Translations under genes and position numbers: made by a program
In this document: positions 1 to 8,437 of the stretch, one piece after another
Numbering within the stretch: the stretch's first letter is position 1
Layout: each line of letters begins with the position of its first letter
The notes under the pieces: generated by a model
What the model was told of the DNA's origin: nothing
Seen by the model: the letters and a program-made list of their open reading frames with translations, nothing else
Database searches by the model: none
Source of the DNA: Paenibacillus sp. V4I7
GTDB lineage: Bacteria; Bacillota; Bacilli; Paenibacillales; NBRC-103111
Assembly (NCBI RefSeq): GCF_030817275.1
Contig: NZ_JAUSZD010000002.1
Coordinates: 930,001 to 994,000 of the forward strand
Direction: 5' to 3'
Length of the DNA stretch: 64,000 nucleotides

Positions 1-53
1 TCTTATCGAGTGTAGCTCTTTTATAATAAAGGGAAGAGACGGAGGAGATAACA

Positions 54-896
54 ATGAAAAAAGGGATCAATATGTGGTCATTTCCAGGCTCCATGAAGGT
101 AGAACAATGTATCGCTGTTGCTAAGAAAGCCGGATTTGACGGCATTGAGCTGGCTTTAAACGAGACGGGCCAATTAAGCTTGGAAAGTAAAGAAAGCGAA
201 ATCAAGGAATACCGTAAGATTGCGGAAGATCAGGGCATTGCGCTCTCGAGTTTAGCCAGTGGATTATACTGGACATATTCTTTAACAAGTGGACATGCAC
301 AAACGCGTCAAAAAGCAAAAGACATCGTCAAGAAACAATTGGAGAACGCTGCTATTTTGGGTGTAGATACGATATTGGTTGTGCCAGGTGCTGTTGGCGT
401 TGATTTCATTCCGGATTCTGAAGTGGTTCCATATGATCAAGCCTATGACTACGCTTTGGAAGGCATAAGCGAGCTTTCCAATGTTGCACAATCATTGAAG
501 GTTTCCATTGGTATAGAAAACGTATGGAATAAATTCTTACTATCCCCGCTTGAAATGAGAGACTTTATCGATAAAATCAATTCGCCATATGTGGGCGCTT
601 ACTTTGACGTAGGGAATGTCTTATATGCCGGCTATCCGGAGCATTGGATTTCCATTTTAAATAAACGTATCAAAAAAGTGCATTTCAAAGATTACCGCCG
701 CGCCGCAGGAGGTTTGCATGGTTTTGTTGATCTTCTAGCCGGTGATGTGAATTATCCAGAGGTTATGAAAGCCCTTCAAGCTATCGGGTATGACGATTAT
801 GTCATTGCCGAAATGATTCCGGGTTATACGCATCATGGCGAACAGATTATTTATAATACATCGGGTGCAATGGACGCCATCTTAGGGAGGAAGTAA
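54..896 (+). CDS. Sugar phosphate isomerase/epimerase-like TIM-barrel protein
   Basis: 280-aa protein of the xylose-isomerase-like TIM-barrel superfamily (AP endonuclease 2 fold). Conserved metal-ligand positions are visible: Glu155 in GIENVW, Asp185 in YFDVGN, His210 in VHFKD and Glu253 in VIAEM. Such enzymes isomerise or epimerise sugars or inositols through a bound divalent metal. The substrate cannot be told from sequence; the ulose/hexulose-6-phosphate 3-epimerase type (UlaE/SgbU-like) is one candidate. The ATG follows a GGAGGA site, and a TATAAT-like -10 lies at 22-27 near the window edge. The next gene, a Gfo/Idh/MocA dehydrogenase, starts 5 bp after the stop, so the two form an operon for a sugar-type substrate. 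Confidence 0.85.
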   Translation: MKKGINMWSFPGSMKVEQCIAVAKKAGFDGIELALNETGQLSLESKESEIKEYRKIAEDQGIALSSLASGLYWTYSLTSGHAQTRQKAKDIVKKQLENAAILGVDTILVVPGAVGVDFIPDSEVVPYDQAYDYALEGISELSNVAQSLKVSIGIENVWNKFLLSPLEMRDFIDKINSPYVGAYFDVGNVLYAGYPEHWISILNKRIKKVHFKDYRRAAGGLHGFVDLLAGDVNYPEVMKALQAIGYDDYVIAEMIPGYTHHGEQIIYNTSGAMDAILGRK

Positions 897-901
897 TCAA
901 C

Positions 902-1921
902 ATGCTGAGAATCGGATTAATTGGATTAGGCTTTATGGGTAGGACTCATCTAGAAAATTACGTTCGCCTGGAGTCAGAAGGAGTTCCCATTCAGATTGTG
1001 GCTATATGTGATATTGACAATGAGAAGCTCGAAGGTCGCGCGGCTGCCGGCAACATTGATACGGGTTCATCTGGCATTGACTTCGGTCGCTACAATAAAT
1101 ATACAAGTGTGACCGAAATGCTTGAGAAGGAACAGCTTGATTACGTGGATATTGCATTGCCTACTTATCTGCACAGAGACATAGCGGTTCAATGTTTGAA
1201 TCATGGTCTTCATGTTTTGTGTGAAAAACCGATGGCGCTGAATGCTGCGGAATGTAAAGATATGATTCAGGCAGCCGAGGCGAATGGCAAGCAGCTAATG
1301 ATAGGTCAATGCTTGAGATTCTGGCCGGCCTATGTATACCTGAAGCAGGTGGTTGAAGAGAAGACGTTTGGTCAAGCATTGGGTGGTTATTTCTATCGCG
1401 GGGGAGCTACTCCGACCTGGGGACCTTGGCTTACACAGAAGGAGAAAAGCGGCGGAGCATTGTTAGATATGCACGTTCATGATATTGATATGATACATTG
1501 GCTGTTCGGTAAGCCAGAATCCGTATCGTGTTTGGCACGCAATGTTGTTCCCGGCAGCGGATATGATGTGGTTTCTGCCAATTATCTATATGAAGATGGC
1601 AAAGTCATCAATGCTCAAGCAGATTGGACGCTTGAAGGCGACTATGGCTTCGACATGCAGTTCCGAGTTAATTTTGAAAAAGGCAATATCGTTTTCAAAG
1701 GTGATTCCTTACAAGTAAATGTGAACGAAGGAAAAGGCTTCAGTCCTGAGCTATCCTCGGAAATGGGCTATTATAACGAACTTAAATATTTTATTGAGAC
1801 GTTACTTTCCGGTGAAAGTATTGCAGTAGCGACTCCCTCCAGTACGATGGGCAGCATTGAAATTGCTGAGGCTGAAATCGAATCTGCGGACAACCGTGGT
1901 GCATGGGTTAAGGTAAAATAG
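902..1921 (+). CDS. Gfo/Idh/MocA family NAD(P)-dependent oxidoreductase
   Basis: 339-aa dehydrogenase. An N-terminal Rossmann fold shows the glycine motif GLGFMG at residues 8-13 and the family signature CEKP at 107-110. A C-terminal MocA-type domain contains HVHDIDMIHW, where Asp and His are the usual catalytic pair. These enzymes oxidise or reduce sugars, inositols or their phosphates with NAD(P). The gene sits 5 bp behind the isomerase gene and is followed by a strong terminator at 1935-1972. The pairing suggests a short catabolic or epimerising pathway for an uncommon sugar, but the substrate is unknown. Confidence 0.88.
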   Translation: MLRIGLIGLGFMGRTHLENYVRLESEGVPIQIVAICDIDNEKLEGRAAAGNIDTGSSGIDFGRYNKYTSVTEMLEKEQLDYVDIALPTYLHRDIAVQCLNHGLHVLCEKPMALNAAECKDMIQAAEANGKQLMIGQCLRFWPAYVYLKQVVEEKTFGQALGGYFYRGGATPTWGPWLTQKEKSGGALLDMHVHDIDMIHWLFGKPESVSCLARNVVPGSGYDVVSANYLYEDGKVINAQADWTLEGDYGFDMQFRVNFEKGNIVFKGDSLQVNVNEGKGFSPELSSEMGYYNELKYFIETLLSGESIAVATPSSTMGSIEIAEAEIESADNRGAWVKVK

Positions 1922-1934
1922 CTTGGTGTGTACG

Positions 1935-1972
1935 AAAAACCTTGGAAATCATTATGATTTCCAAGGTTTTTT
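1935..1972. terminator. Bidirectional rho-independent terminator
   Basis: A perfect 13-bp stem (ACCTTGGAAATCA and its complement) around a TTA loop is flanked by A-run and T-run, so it can work in both directions. It ends the isomerase/dehydrogenase operon and probably the small minus-strand gene at 1982-2104. Confidence 0.9.
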
Positions 1973-1981
1973 GTAAGATTA

Positions 1982-2104
1982 TTAATTGCCTGGATGTTTA
2001 TTTGCATCATCAATGCCATTATTGCTGTTATTATTGTTTTTGTTGTCTTCACTTGCTTTTTGACCTTTTTGTTGATTGGATTGATTTTTTTGTTTGTTCG
2101 ACAT
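1982..2104 (-). CDS. Small Asn/Gln/Lys-rich hydrophilic protein (40 aa)
   Basis: A 40-aa ORF starting MSNKQKNQSNQQKGQK and ending DDANKHPGN, made almost entirely of Asn, Gln, Lys, Ser, Gly and Asp with no hydrophobic core. An AAGGATG-like ribosome site lies upstream and the bidirectional terminator immediately follows. The composition recalls small spore-associated proteins of bacilli, and GAATA-N17-CACAATA upstream (about 2134-2162 on the minus strand) resembles a forespore sigma-G/F promoter with one mismatch at -10. The spore assignment is inference; what is seen is composition, ribosome site and terminator. It fills most of the gap between the dehydrogenase and MATE genes. Confidence 0.5.
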   Translation of the reverse strand: MSNKQKNQSNQQKGQKASEDNKNNNNSNNGIDDANKHPGN

Positions 2105-2220
2105 TAGCCCACATCCTTAGATATATTTCAAACCTTCATTATTGTGAGCAGTCTCAGGGTTATTATTCACGTTTAGTTCAATTTTAGGTATCACGTGACA
2201 AAGTTTAATTTGATGGATAT

Positions 2221-2272
2221 TAATAGCATTTGACTGTAATCGCTTCCGTATCCTACACTAATAGCATTTGAA
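2221..2272 (+). promoter_or_regulatory. Probable promoter of the MATE gene flanked by a 13-bp direct repeat
   Basis: TTGACT (2230-2235) and TACACT (2254-2259) are separated by 18 bp. The identical 13-mer TAATAGCATTTGA occurs at 2221-2233 and 2260-2272, one copy overlapping the -35 and one just after the -10, which fits a paired regulator site. No regulator gene is adjacent. Confidence 0.45.
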
Positions 2273-2289
2273 CTTAAGGGAGTTAGGGA

Positions 2290-3666
2290 TTGAAAAACAT
2301 GGAGTCAACAGCATCTTGGAAAAAGCTTGGTCTATTCGCGGTCACATGGCCGATATTCATTGATTCCGTCTTGCGGATGATGCTGGGAACGGCAGATGTG
2401 TTTATGCTCAGCCGTATTTCGGATCAAGTGACCGGAGCGGTCGGCTTGGCTAACGAAATCATTGTTTTCTGTATATTGATGTTTGGCTTCGTTGGGCTTG
2501 GAACGAGTGTAGCAGTCGCACAAAATCTTGGTGCCGGCAGGGCCAAAGAAGCCAGCCGCATTTCAGCGCTCGCCATAACGATAAATTTGATATTTGGTAT
2601 TTTGGTTAGCATTTTATTGGTTGTCTTTGGTGAGTCGCTGATGCGGCTAATGAATTTGGCGCCGGAGCAGACGGAGATCGCCAAAAGATATTTAAGCATC
2701 ATTGGCGCTTTCATATGGATTGAGGCGTTGTCCTACGCTATCTCATCTGTGCTTCGTTCCAATGGTCAAACGAGAGACGTCATGTTCGTGACGTTGGGAG
2801 TGAACCTGATCCATGTAGCCGGTAACATTCTTCTTATCTTTGGAAACCTTGGTTTTCCCGAATGGGGAGTAACTGGAGCCGCAGTATCCACTGTGGGAAG
2901 TCGTCTTATTGGGCTTATCGTTCTGATTGTCATCTTATATCGCCGTATTCCCGTACCGATTCGTCTTAAACACTATGTCACATTTGATAACCGTATTGTG
3001 AAGCAAATCATGAGCATTGGCATACCTGCAGCCGGCGAGCATCTGTCCTGGCAATCTCAGCATATGATGATCGTCAGTTTTATTAATATTATCGGTCAAT
3101 CGGCTTTGAGCACTCATGTATACATGATGAATATAACCAACTATTTCATGGCGTTAGCCATGGCAATAGGCATGGGGACTGAGATTATTGTTGGTCATAT
3201 GGTAGGTGCTGGAGCATTCAAGGCGGCCTATCATAAGCTAATTCGAAGCTTAAAGATTAGCTTCCTTGTGACTTTTGTAGTTGTGGGAATTGCATCTATT
3301 TTCCGTAAAGATTTGATAGGGCTATTCACTGACAATCCGGAAATTATTGCGATGGGTTCGAGTATATTAGTACTCTCTATTCTCTTAGAGCCTGGCCGGA
3401 CATTCAATCTAGTTGTCATTAACTCCCTTCGTGCCGCTGGAGATGCGAGATTTCCCGTTCTCATGGGGATTCTATCCATGTGGGGAATCGCGGTGCCGCT
3501 TGCGTATTGGCTTGGCATTGTAATGAAAATGGGACTGCTTGGCGTGTGGGTCGCATTTGCGGTAGATGAATGGGTGAGAGGTCTATTCATGTATCTAAGG
3601 TGGAAGAGCCGGGTATGGCAGAGCAAGGCGCTGGTGAAGCCAAATGTAGGAACAATCGCCAAGTAG
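2290..3666 (+). CDS. MATE family multidrug efflux transporter
   Basis: A 458-aa polytopic membrane protein with about 12 hydrophobic segments in two similar halves, as in MATE (NorM/DinF) cation-coupled exporters. The first helix carries WPIFIDSVLRMMLGTADVFMLS, matching the start of the family, and the equivalent part of the second half is around GIPAAGEHLSWQSQHMMIVSF. The TTG start is preferred because AAGGGAG lies 7 bp upstream; the next ATG (2299) is too far from it. Probable role: export of a toxic compound across the cytoplasmic membrane. It is monocistronic between its own promoter and the terminator at 3684. Confidence 0.88.
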   Translation: MKNMESTASWKKLGLFAVTWPIFIDSVLRMMLGTADVFMLSRISDQVTGAVGLANEIIVFCILMFGFVGLGTSVAVAQNLGAGRAKEASRISALAITINLIFGILVSILLVVFGESLMRLMNLAPEQTEIAKRYLSIIGAFIWIEALSYAISSVLRSNGQTRDVMFVTLGVNLIHVAGNILLIFGNLGFPEWGVTGAAVSTVGSRLIGLIVLIVILYRRIPVPIRLKHYVTFDNRIVKQIMSIGIPAAGEHLSWQSQHMMIVSFINIIGQSALSTHVYMMNITNYFMALAMAIGMGTEIIVGHMVGAGAFKAAYHKLIRSLKISFLVTFVVVGIASIFRKDLIGLFTDNPEIIAMGSSILVLSILLEPGRTFNLVVINSLRAAGDARFPVLMGILSMWGIAVPLAYWLGIVMKMGLLGVWVAFAVDEWVRGLFMYLRWKSRVWQSKALVKPNVGTIAK

Positions 3667-3683
3667 AATGCGATTAGAATGTA

Positions 3684-3722
3684 AAGAAGCACAGGACCCT
3701 TGAGGGTTCTGTGCTTCTTTCG
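3684..3722 (+). terminator. Rho-independent terminator after the MATE gene
   Basis: A 16-bp inverted repeat (AAGAAGCACAGGACCC with its complement) around TTGA, followed by TTTCGTT. The upstream A-run would also allow some activity on the minus strand. Confidence 0.85.
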
Positions 3723-3845
3723 TTGGAGTGACATGCACGGTCGCTGCTGGTGACTGGTGCAATACTAGTATATTCAGTTTCTTCTAAAAAGAGCTGGATG
3801 TTAACGGAGATAATAGAAATAGTGCTAGTGTCCCGTTCAATAGAA

Positions 3846-4610
3846 TTACTTCTTCAAACCAGTGTAGATATGGATGGCATCTCTTAGAAACTCAGCCGTA
3901 CCGGGCTGCTTTTCATCATAGTAAGCCTTAAACCGTTCGTCATCCACATACATTTGGGCTAGGCCAGCGTGCGCCTCTTTACTATACTCGTTCCAGTAAT
4001 AGGTTAACCACTGTTTATGCAAATCCGCGGCTGCTTGAGCCAGTTCGCTGGCAGGGTCCCCATTTTTGAAAGCTTCAGCCAATGTAGTTATTACTTCATT
4101 CGTCAATCGCGTTACCTCGTCCTGCTGTTCTTGTGTCATGTTTTTGATTTTTTGGTTAGATATATCTACGGTTTCATCGCCATACTTCTCGCGAATTTCT
4201 TTCCCGTATTTATCCTCGTTATCATCGATCATCTTTTGCTTGAAGCCTTCAAATTTCTCTTTATCTGTCATGGTTATTCTCCCTTCGGTTAAGGCAATTG
4301 TTTTTTCTACATTTGTAATTAGTAAATCTAATTGTTTTCTTTTGTCGAGGAGTTGTTCATGGTGTTCTTTCAGGGCATTGGCTCCATTGAAGGAAGGGGC
4401 GGTAACTATTTCTTTAATACTGTCCAGACTTACCCCTAGTTCTCTGTAGAACAGAATTTGTTGTAATCGATCCACTTCCGCTTGACCATAGATTCGATAT
4501 CCTGACGAGTTGATTCTTGCCGGCTTAAGAAGTTCAATCTCATCATAATATCGAAGCGTTCTGGTGCTAACCCCAGCCAATTTGCCCAGATGCTGCACGG
4601 TGTATTCCAT
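3846..4610 (-). CDS. MerR family regulator with TipAS antibiotic-recognition domain
   Basis: A 254-aa TipA-type regulator. Residues 1-70 form the MerR winged helix-turn-helix (VSTRTLRYYDEIELLKPAR). A coiled dimerisation helix with VEKTIALTEG follows. The C-terminal ~115 residues, rich in Lys, Glu and aromatics, match the TipAS fold that binds thiopeptides and other drugs. The start is the ATG at 4610, because GGAGG sits directly upstream; an upstream in-frame ATG at 4631 lacks a site. A MerR-type promoter (4633-4663) suggests autoregulation. It is divergent from a LysE-type exporter, a plausible target. Confidence 0.88.
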   Translation of the reverse strand: MEYTVQHLGKLAGVSTRTLRYYDEIELLKPARINSSGYRIYGQAEVDRLQQILFYRELGVSLDSIKEIVTAPSFNGANALKEHHEQLLDKRKQLDLLITNVEKTIALTEGRITMTDKEKFEGFKQKMIDDNEDKYGKEIREKYGDETVDISNQKIKNMTQEQQDEVTRLTNEVITTLAEAFKNGDPASELAQAAADLHKQWLTYYWNEYSKEAHAGLAQMYVDDERFKAYYDEKQPGTAEFLRDAIHIYTGLKK

Positions 4611-4632
4611 CTGTTCACCTCCTGACAACATA

Positions 4633-4663
4633 ACTGTACAGCTTTACGTAGCGTGAATGTCAA
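4633..4663 (-). promoter_or_regulatory. MerR-type promoter (19-bp spacer) of the tipA-like gene
   Basis: Read on the minus strand, TTGACA (4658-4663) and TACAGT (4633-4638) are separated by exactly 19 bp, the overlong spacer that MerR proteins untwist. The spacer contains the palindrome TACGTA at its middle. It lies 22 bp before the regulator's ATG, which implies autoregulation. Confidence 0.7.
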
Positions 4664-4770
4664 CTGCTTTTTTGAAATTTAATTCTGTAAGTAATACAAG
4701 TCTTACTCTAGGAATAGGATGATACGAGCCTTGAAGCATGTACATATCAATTAATGAATGGGTGATTTAG

Positions 4771-5397
4771 TTGTATACGATTCTTAGTTTTTTTCTTCTG
4801 GGTTTATCGCTGGCTGCACCTATTGGTCCTATTAATGCAGCTGTATTAGACAGAGGAATTAAGAAAGGTTTTTTTCATGCTTGGGTAGTGGGTATTGGAG
4901 CACTGATAGCTGATGCATTGTTAATGATCCTCATTTACTTCGGACTTGTACATTTTCTAACAACGCCTTTTATGAAAACGTTTCTTTGGTTATTTGGCTG
5001 CTTTATTTTACTCTACTCGGGTATCGAAAGTTTGATTGATGCGGGGAAAATAAAAGAAGAAGCTTATAGAAACGAAGTTACACTTTCGAAATCGTTTTTC
5101 TCCGGTTTTTTCATGTCTATAACAAGTCCCTTGTCCATACTCTTTTGGCTTGGTATCTATGGGTCGGTTTTAGCGGAAACAATTGCTGAATTCGATAGAA
5201 ACCACGTATTATTATATACGGGAGTTATGTTCACTGGTATTTGTATGTGGGATGTTTTTATGGCTTCGTTAGCCAGTACGTTTCGAAGATTTCTCACGAC
5301 TCGCGCACTTTCTGTCATATCTATCGCATCAGGACTATCCCTGATCGGCTTTGGGTTACATTTTGGGATTAAGGCCTTCCATGCCCTCTTTGGATAA
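4771..5397 (+). CDS. LysE/RhtB family amino-acid or solute exporter
   Basis: A 208-aa membrane protein with six predicted hydrophobic segments. The N-terminal signature FLLGLSLAAPIGPINAAVLDRGIKKG is typical of LysE/RhtB exporters, as is the second conserved stretch FFSGFFMSITSPLSILFWLGIYG. These proteins export amino acids or related small solutes using the proton gradient. The TTG start is preceded only by a weak GGGTGAT site. It is divergent from the TipA-type regulator and ends 2 bp before the convergent amino-acid permease gene. Its substrate is unknown; it may be controlled by the neighbouring regulator. Confidence 0.85.
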   Translation: MYTILSFFLLGLSLAAPIGPINAAVLDRGIKKGFFHAWVVGIGALIADALLMILIYFGLVHFLTTPFMKTFLWLFGCFILLYSGIESLIDAGKIKEEAYRNEVTLSKSFFSGFFMSITSPLSILFWLGIYGSVLAETIAEFDRNHVLLYTGVMFTGICMWDVFMASLASTFRRFLTTRALSVISIASGLSLIGFGLHFGIKAFHALFG

Positions 5398-5399
5398 CG

Positions 5400-6797
5400 T
5401 TAGGTCGCTCCTTCACGATTATTATGTTTAGGATTTGGCAGTTCTTTCGCTTTATAAGATGCTGCGTGAACGTTCTTTTTCCATTTGAAGCTCATGCCCC
5501 ATGTAACCAAGCCTATAATCACGACAAATAAGAGGCTTATCCAGAATCCTGGTCGACTCGTTTCATGAAAGACTGTACCCGTGATCGCGGTAAGGATTAG
5601 AGCCATGCCCAGATATCGTTTAATCTTTCCCCAAACGGATAGTTGTAGTAAGCGTCCTGATGATAGTAGGATGAAGAGCCAGTTCAAGAGCAGCATAATC
5701 CCTGCTGCTGTTGTTACATATTCATAGAGCTCCTCAGGCAGCAAGAGAGCCATCAATACCGCTACAGCTATACCTCCAGTCGTAAAACCGATGGCGAATA
5801 AAGGCATTTTTCTTTTCCCTGATGTTTTTTTGGCAAAGATTGAGGGGGCATCATGATCTTTGGCTAAAGTGATAAGGATAGTTGTCACCGCAAATAAAGA
5901 AGCCACCATTGTAGAGAATCCAGCAATAATTAGGATAGCGTTAAACGCATGAGGGACAAAAGGCAGATTATAACTTCCCAAAGCAACCTGAAACGGGCTT
6001 TCCTTTCCCTGTAAGGCATTCAAGGGGATCAAGGTTAAAGCAAGAATAAGAGATGCGATATAGATCGTCGTTAAAAGAAGGATCATGATGTTTCCTGCTT
6101 TAGGTGCCTCTTCGGGCCGCTTCAATCGTGTGGCCATTAAGCCCATGATTTCAATACCGCCAAAGGCGTAAAAAGCATAAATAAAAGAGGACCAAGAGCC
6201 CATTAACCCAGCTGGCAAAAAGGTTTCTGTGGTCGCCCGGAATCTCGGTTGATGAGCTCCACCTGTAATAAATCCAAAGACAGCAGCGCCTGCTATAAGG
6301 AGAAACATAACGATAGCTGATACTTTGATAATGGCAAAAACATGCTCTGTGCGCTCGAATGCTTTTGTCCCGAGTAAGATAACACCCAGTCCAATCAAGG
6401 CGTAAACCGTTGCGAAAATCCACATAGGTACCGCTGGAAACCAGAATCGGGTAAAGAGGGACAAAGCTGTTAACTGACTTCCCATAATTAAGAGCTCTGA
6501 GCTCCAATAGACCCATCCGCTGCTGAAGCCTGCCCAGCGCCCATATGCTTTTTTGGCATATGCCCTAAAAGATCCTTGCTGTGGATCCGCTCCCGTCATT
6601 CGGGCCAAGACATCAAAGACAATATAAGTGCCTATGGCTGCCAGAATGAACATGAAAATGACGGATCCACCGCCCATTTTGATACCAATCCCAGAGCCTA
6701 AGAAGTAACCCGTACCAATCGTGCAGGCAACTCCAAGCAAAGATAGCTGCCACCACTTCATCTGTCCTGACTTATCACTCTTTGCTTTTGTGGACAT
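5400..6797 (-). CDS. APC family amino acid permease
   Basis: A 465-aa permease with about 12 transmembrane segments. TM1 carries the substrate-binding signature GVACTIGTGYFLGSGIGIKMGG and TM6 contains FIYAFYAFGGIEIMGL, both usual in the amino acid-polyamine-organocation superfamily (GABA permease/ProY/CycA-like). It imports amino acids by proton symport. A GGAGG site precedes the ATG. The Rieske gene lies 77 bp upstream on the same strand and could be co-transcribed. The convergent lysE-type gene ends 2 bp from its stop. Confidence 0.87.
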   Translation of the reverse strand: MSTKAKSDKSGQMKWWQLSLLGVACTIGTGYFLGSGIGIKMGGGSVIFMFILAAIGTYIVFDVLARMTGADPQQGSFRAYAKKAYGRWAGFSSGWVYWSSELLIMGSQLTALSLFTRFWFPAVPMWIFATVYALIGLGVILLGTKAFERTEHVFAIIKVSAIVMFLLIAGAAVFGFITGGAHQPRFRATTETFLPAGLMGSWSSFIYAFYAFGGIEIMGLMATRLKRPEEAPKAGNIMILLLTTIYIASLILALTLIPLNALQGKESPFQVALGSYNLPFVPHAFNAILIIAGFSTMVASLFAVTTILITLAKDHDAPSIFAKKTSGKRKMPLFAIGFTTGGIAVAVLMALLLPEELYEYVTTAAGIMLLLNWLFILLSSGRLLQLSVWGKIKRYLGMALILTAITGTVFHETSRPGFWISLLFVVIIGLVTWGMSFKWKKNVHAASYKAKELPNPKHNNREGAT

Positions 6798-6873
6798 ATA
6801 GCCTCCTAATGCCGTTCGTCTAGAAATAACAGCTGTTAGTATAGCTTATCCATTGGTAAAATATACTTAGAAA

Positions 6874-7167
6874 TTAACCCATCTGAACTAAAAGAGTGCT
6901 GTCTCTTAGGATGACCTCATACGAGTGGAGTCTAGCACTTGGCACATTATGGCAACGACCCGTATGTACTTCAAACGTCCATCCATGCAGCGGACACACG
7001 AGTTCTCCATCTTCAAGGTCAACGGTGTAACCGGCATGAGGGCAAACACTAGATAGTAGGGTATAAATACCTTCCATCTCCGTTAGGAAATACAGGTTAT
7101 CCTCGACTTCAACCTCTGCCGGAAATGATGTGAATTGATCTTTTGTTCCGATTTTGATTTCTTTCAT
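6874..7167 (-). CDS. Rieske [2Fe-2S] ferredoxin-like protein
   Basis: A 97-aa soluble protein with the Rieske cluster motif CPH...CPLHGW: Cys42 and His44, then Cys58 and His61 as the [2Fe-2S] ligands. The size matches NirD/BphF-type small ferredoxins that pass electrons to an oxygenase or reductase, none of which is encoded nearby. The ATG at 7167 is chosen over an upstream in-frame start because AAGGAG lies just before it, and a longer form would run into the divergent aldolase gene. Partner and pathway are unknown. Confidence 0.82.
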   Translation of the reverse strand: MKEIKIGTKDQFTSFPAEVEVEDNLYFLTEMEGIYTLLSSVCPHAGYTVDLEDGELVCPLHGWTFEVHTGRCHNVPSARLHSYEVILRDSTLLVQMG

Positions 7168-7255
7168 GTTGTTCTCCTTTTCAACCAGGTTAGATTGATT
7201 ATAAGTCACGGCTATTATTTCACCAAATGAAAAAGTGACAAAGGAGTATATAAAA

Positions 7256-8362
7256 ATGAGCAAGAATAACCCATTATTAGAGGCATTTAATCAAGCTAGT
7301 TATCCAGTAGGCAGCCATAGTAAAAGAAACATTCAAATTTTGAAAGAAGCATTCAATGAGTTGGATGGGAACCTGGACAGTGATAGTTATGGTTCAGGTC
7401 AAATTATCGAAAATTTTCAAGAAGAAATGGCCACATTCTTGGGTAAAGAAACAGCCGTATTTTTCCCTAGTGGAACCATGGCACAACAAATTGCCTTAAG
7501 AATCTGGTGTGACAGGAAAGGCATTAAGAAAGTGGCTTATCATCCGTTAAGTCATTTGGAAATACATGAAGAAGATGGTTTAAAAGAATTGCATCAAATT
7601 GAAACTATTTTGCTTGGGGATAAAGACAGATTGATCCGACTAGAAGATGTTCTTCATATGAAGGACGATATAGCTTGTCTATTGATAGAATTACCTCAAC
7701 GTGAAATTGGCGGACAGCTGCCGGATTACGAGGAGCTTGTTGCCATTTGTACTTATTGTCGGGAAAAAGGGATTAAACTGCATCTAGATGGAGCCAGATT
7801 GTACGAGATCCTCCCCTATTATCAAAAAACAGCAGCAGAAATTTGTGAGCTTTTTGATAGTGTGTATATTTCTTTTTACAAAGGGATTGGCGGGATCGCA
7901 GGAGCCATACTTGCAGGCAATGAAGCTTTTACAAAAGAGTCCAAAGTATGGAAAAGACGATACGGAGGCGATTTAATTAGCCTTTATCCGTATATCCTCA
8001 GTGCCAGCTATTATTTCAAACAGAGATTGCCTAAAATGAATCAGTATTATGAAGAAGCCAAAGTTCTTGCTGGATACTATAATCAATGCCAAGGCGTTGT
8101 GACAAAACCGTTAGTACCTGTGACTAACATGTTTCATGTGCATGTTGATCTGCCGAAAGAGAAGCTTGAACCTATATTAGTAGCCTTGTACGAGGAGACG
8201 GGAATGGGCTTAACGCACTATGTAAGAGAGAGCAGCGAGACAACTAGTTGTTATGAAGTAACGATTGGTGATCGCTTTGCGAATATACCCAAAGATGAGC
8301 TTAGGAGAGCATTCCAGCGGCTGGATGTGAAAATGAGAGAAGCAACCGGTGTGAGCGGCTGA
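7256..8362 (+). CDS. Threonine aldolase-like PLP enzyme (beta-eliminating lyase family)
   Basis: A 368-aa fold-type I PLP enzyme. PSGTMAQQIALRI (71-83) binds the cofactor phosphate, HLDGAR holds Asp178 that pairs with the pyridine nitrogen, and Lys209 in SFYKG is the Schiff-base lysine. Low-specificity threonine aldolases cleave threonine to glycine and acetaldehyde; other beta-hydroxy amino acids are possible. The ATG at 7256 follows AAAGGAG and is preferred over an in-frame ATG at 7235. It is divergent from the Rieske gene across an 88-bp promoter region. Confidence 0.85.
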   Translation: MSKNNPLLEAFNQASYPVGSHSKRNIQILKEAFNELDGNLDSDSYGSGQIIENFQEEMATFLGKETAVFFPSGTMAQQIALRIWCDRKGIKKVAYHPLSHLEIHEEDGLKELHQIETILLGDKDRLIRLEDVLHMKDDIACLLIELPQREIGGQLPDYEELVAICTYCREKGIKLHLDGARLYEILPYYQKTAAEICELFDSVYISFYKGIGGIAGAILAGNEAFTKESKVWKRRYGGDLISLYPYILSASYYFKQRLPKMNQYYEEAKVLAGYYNQCQGVVTKPLVPVTNMFHVHVDLPKEKLEPILVALYEETGMGLTHYVRESSETTSCYEVTIGDRFANIPKDELRRAFQRLDVKMREATGVSG

Positions 8363-8437
8363 TAGATAACCCGAACCCATGAAAGCTGTTTAGATCGGAT
8401 ACGAAAGAGCCACACTGGTGTTATGGGGTGGTTAGAA

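Noticed and set aside
3231..3734. 167-aa minus-strand frame
   Set aside because: Antisense to the end of the MATE gene and through its terminator; no motif or ribosome site.
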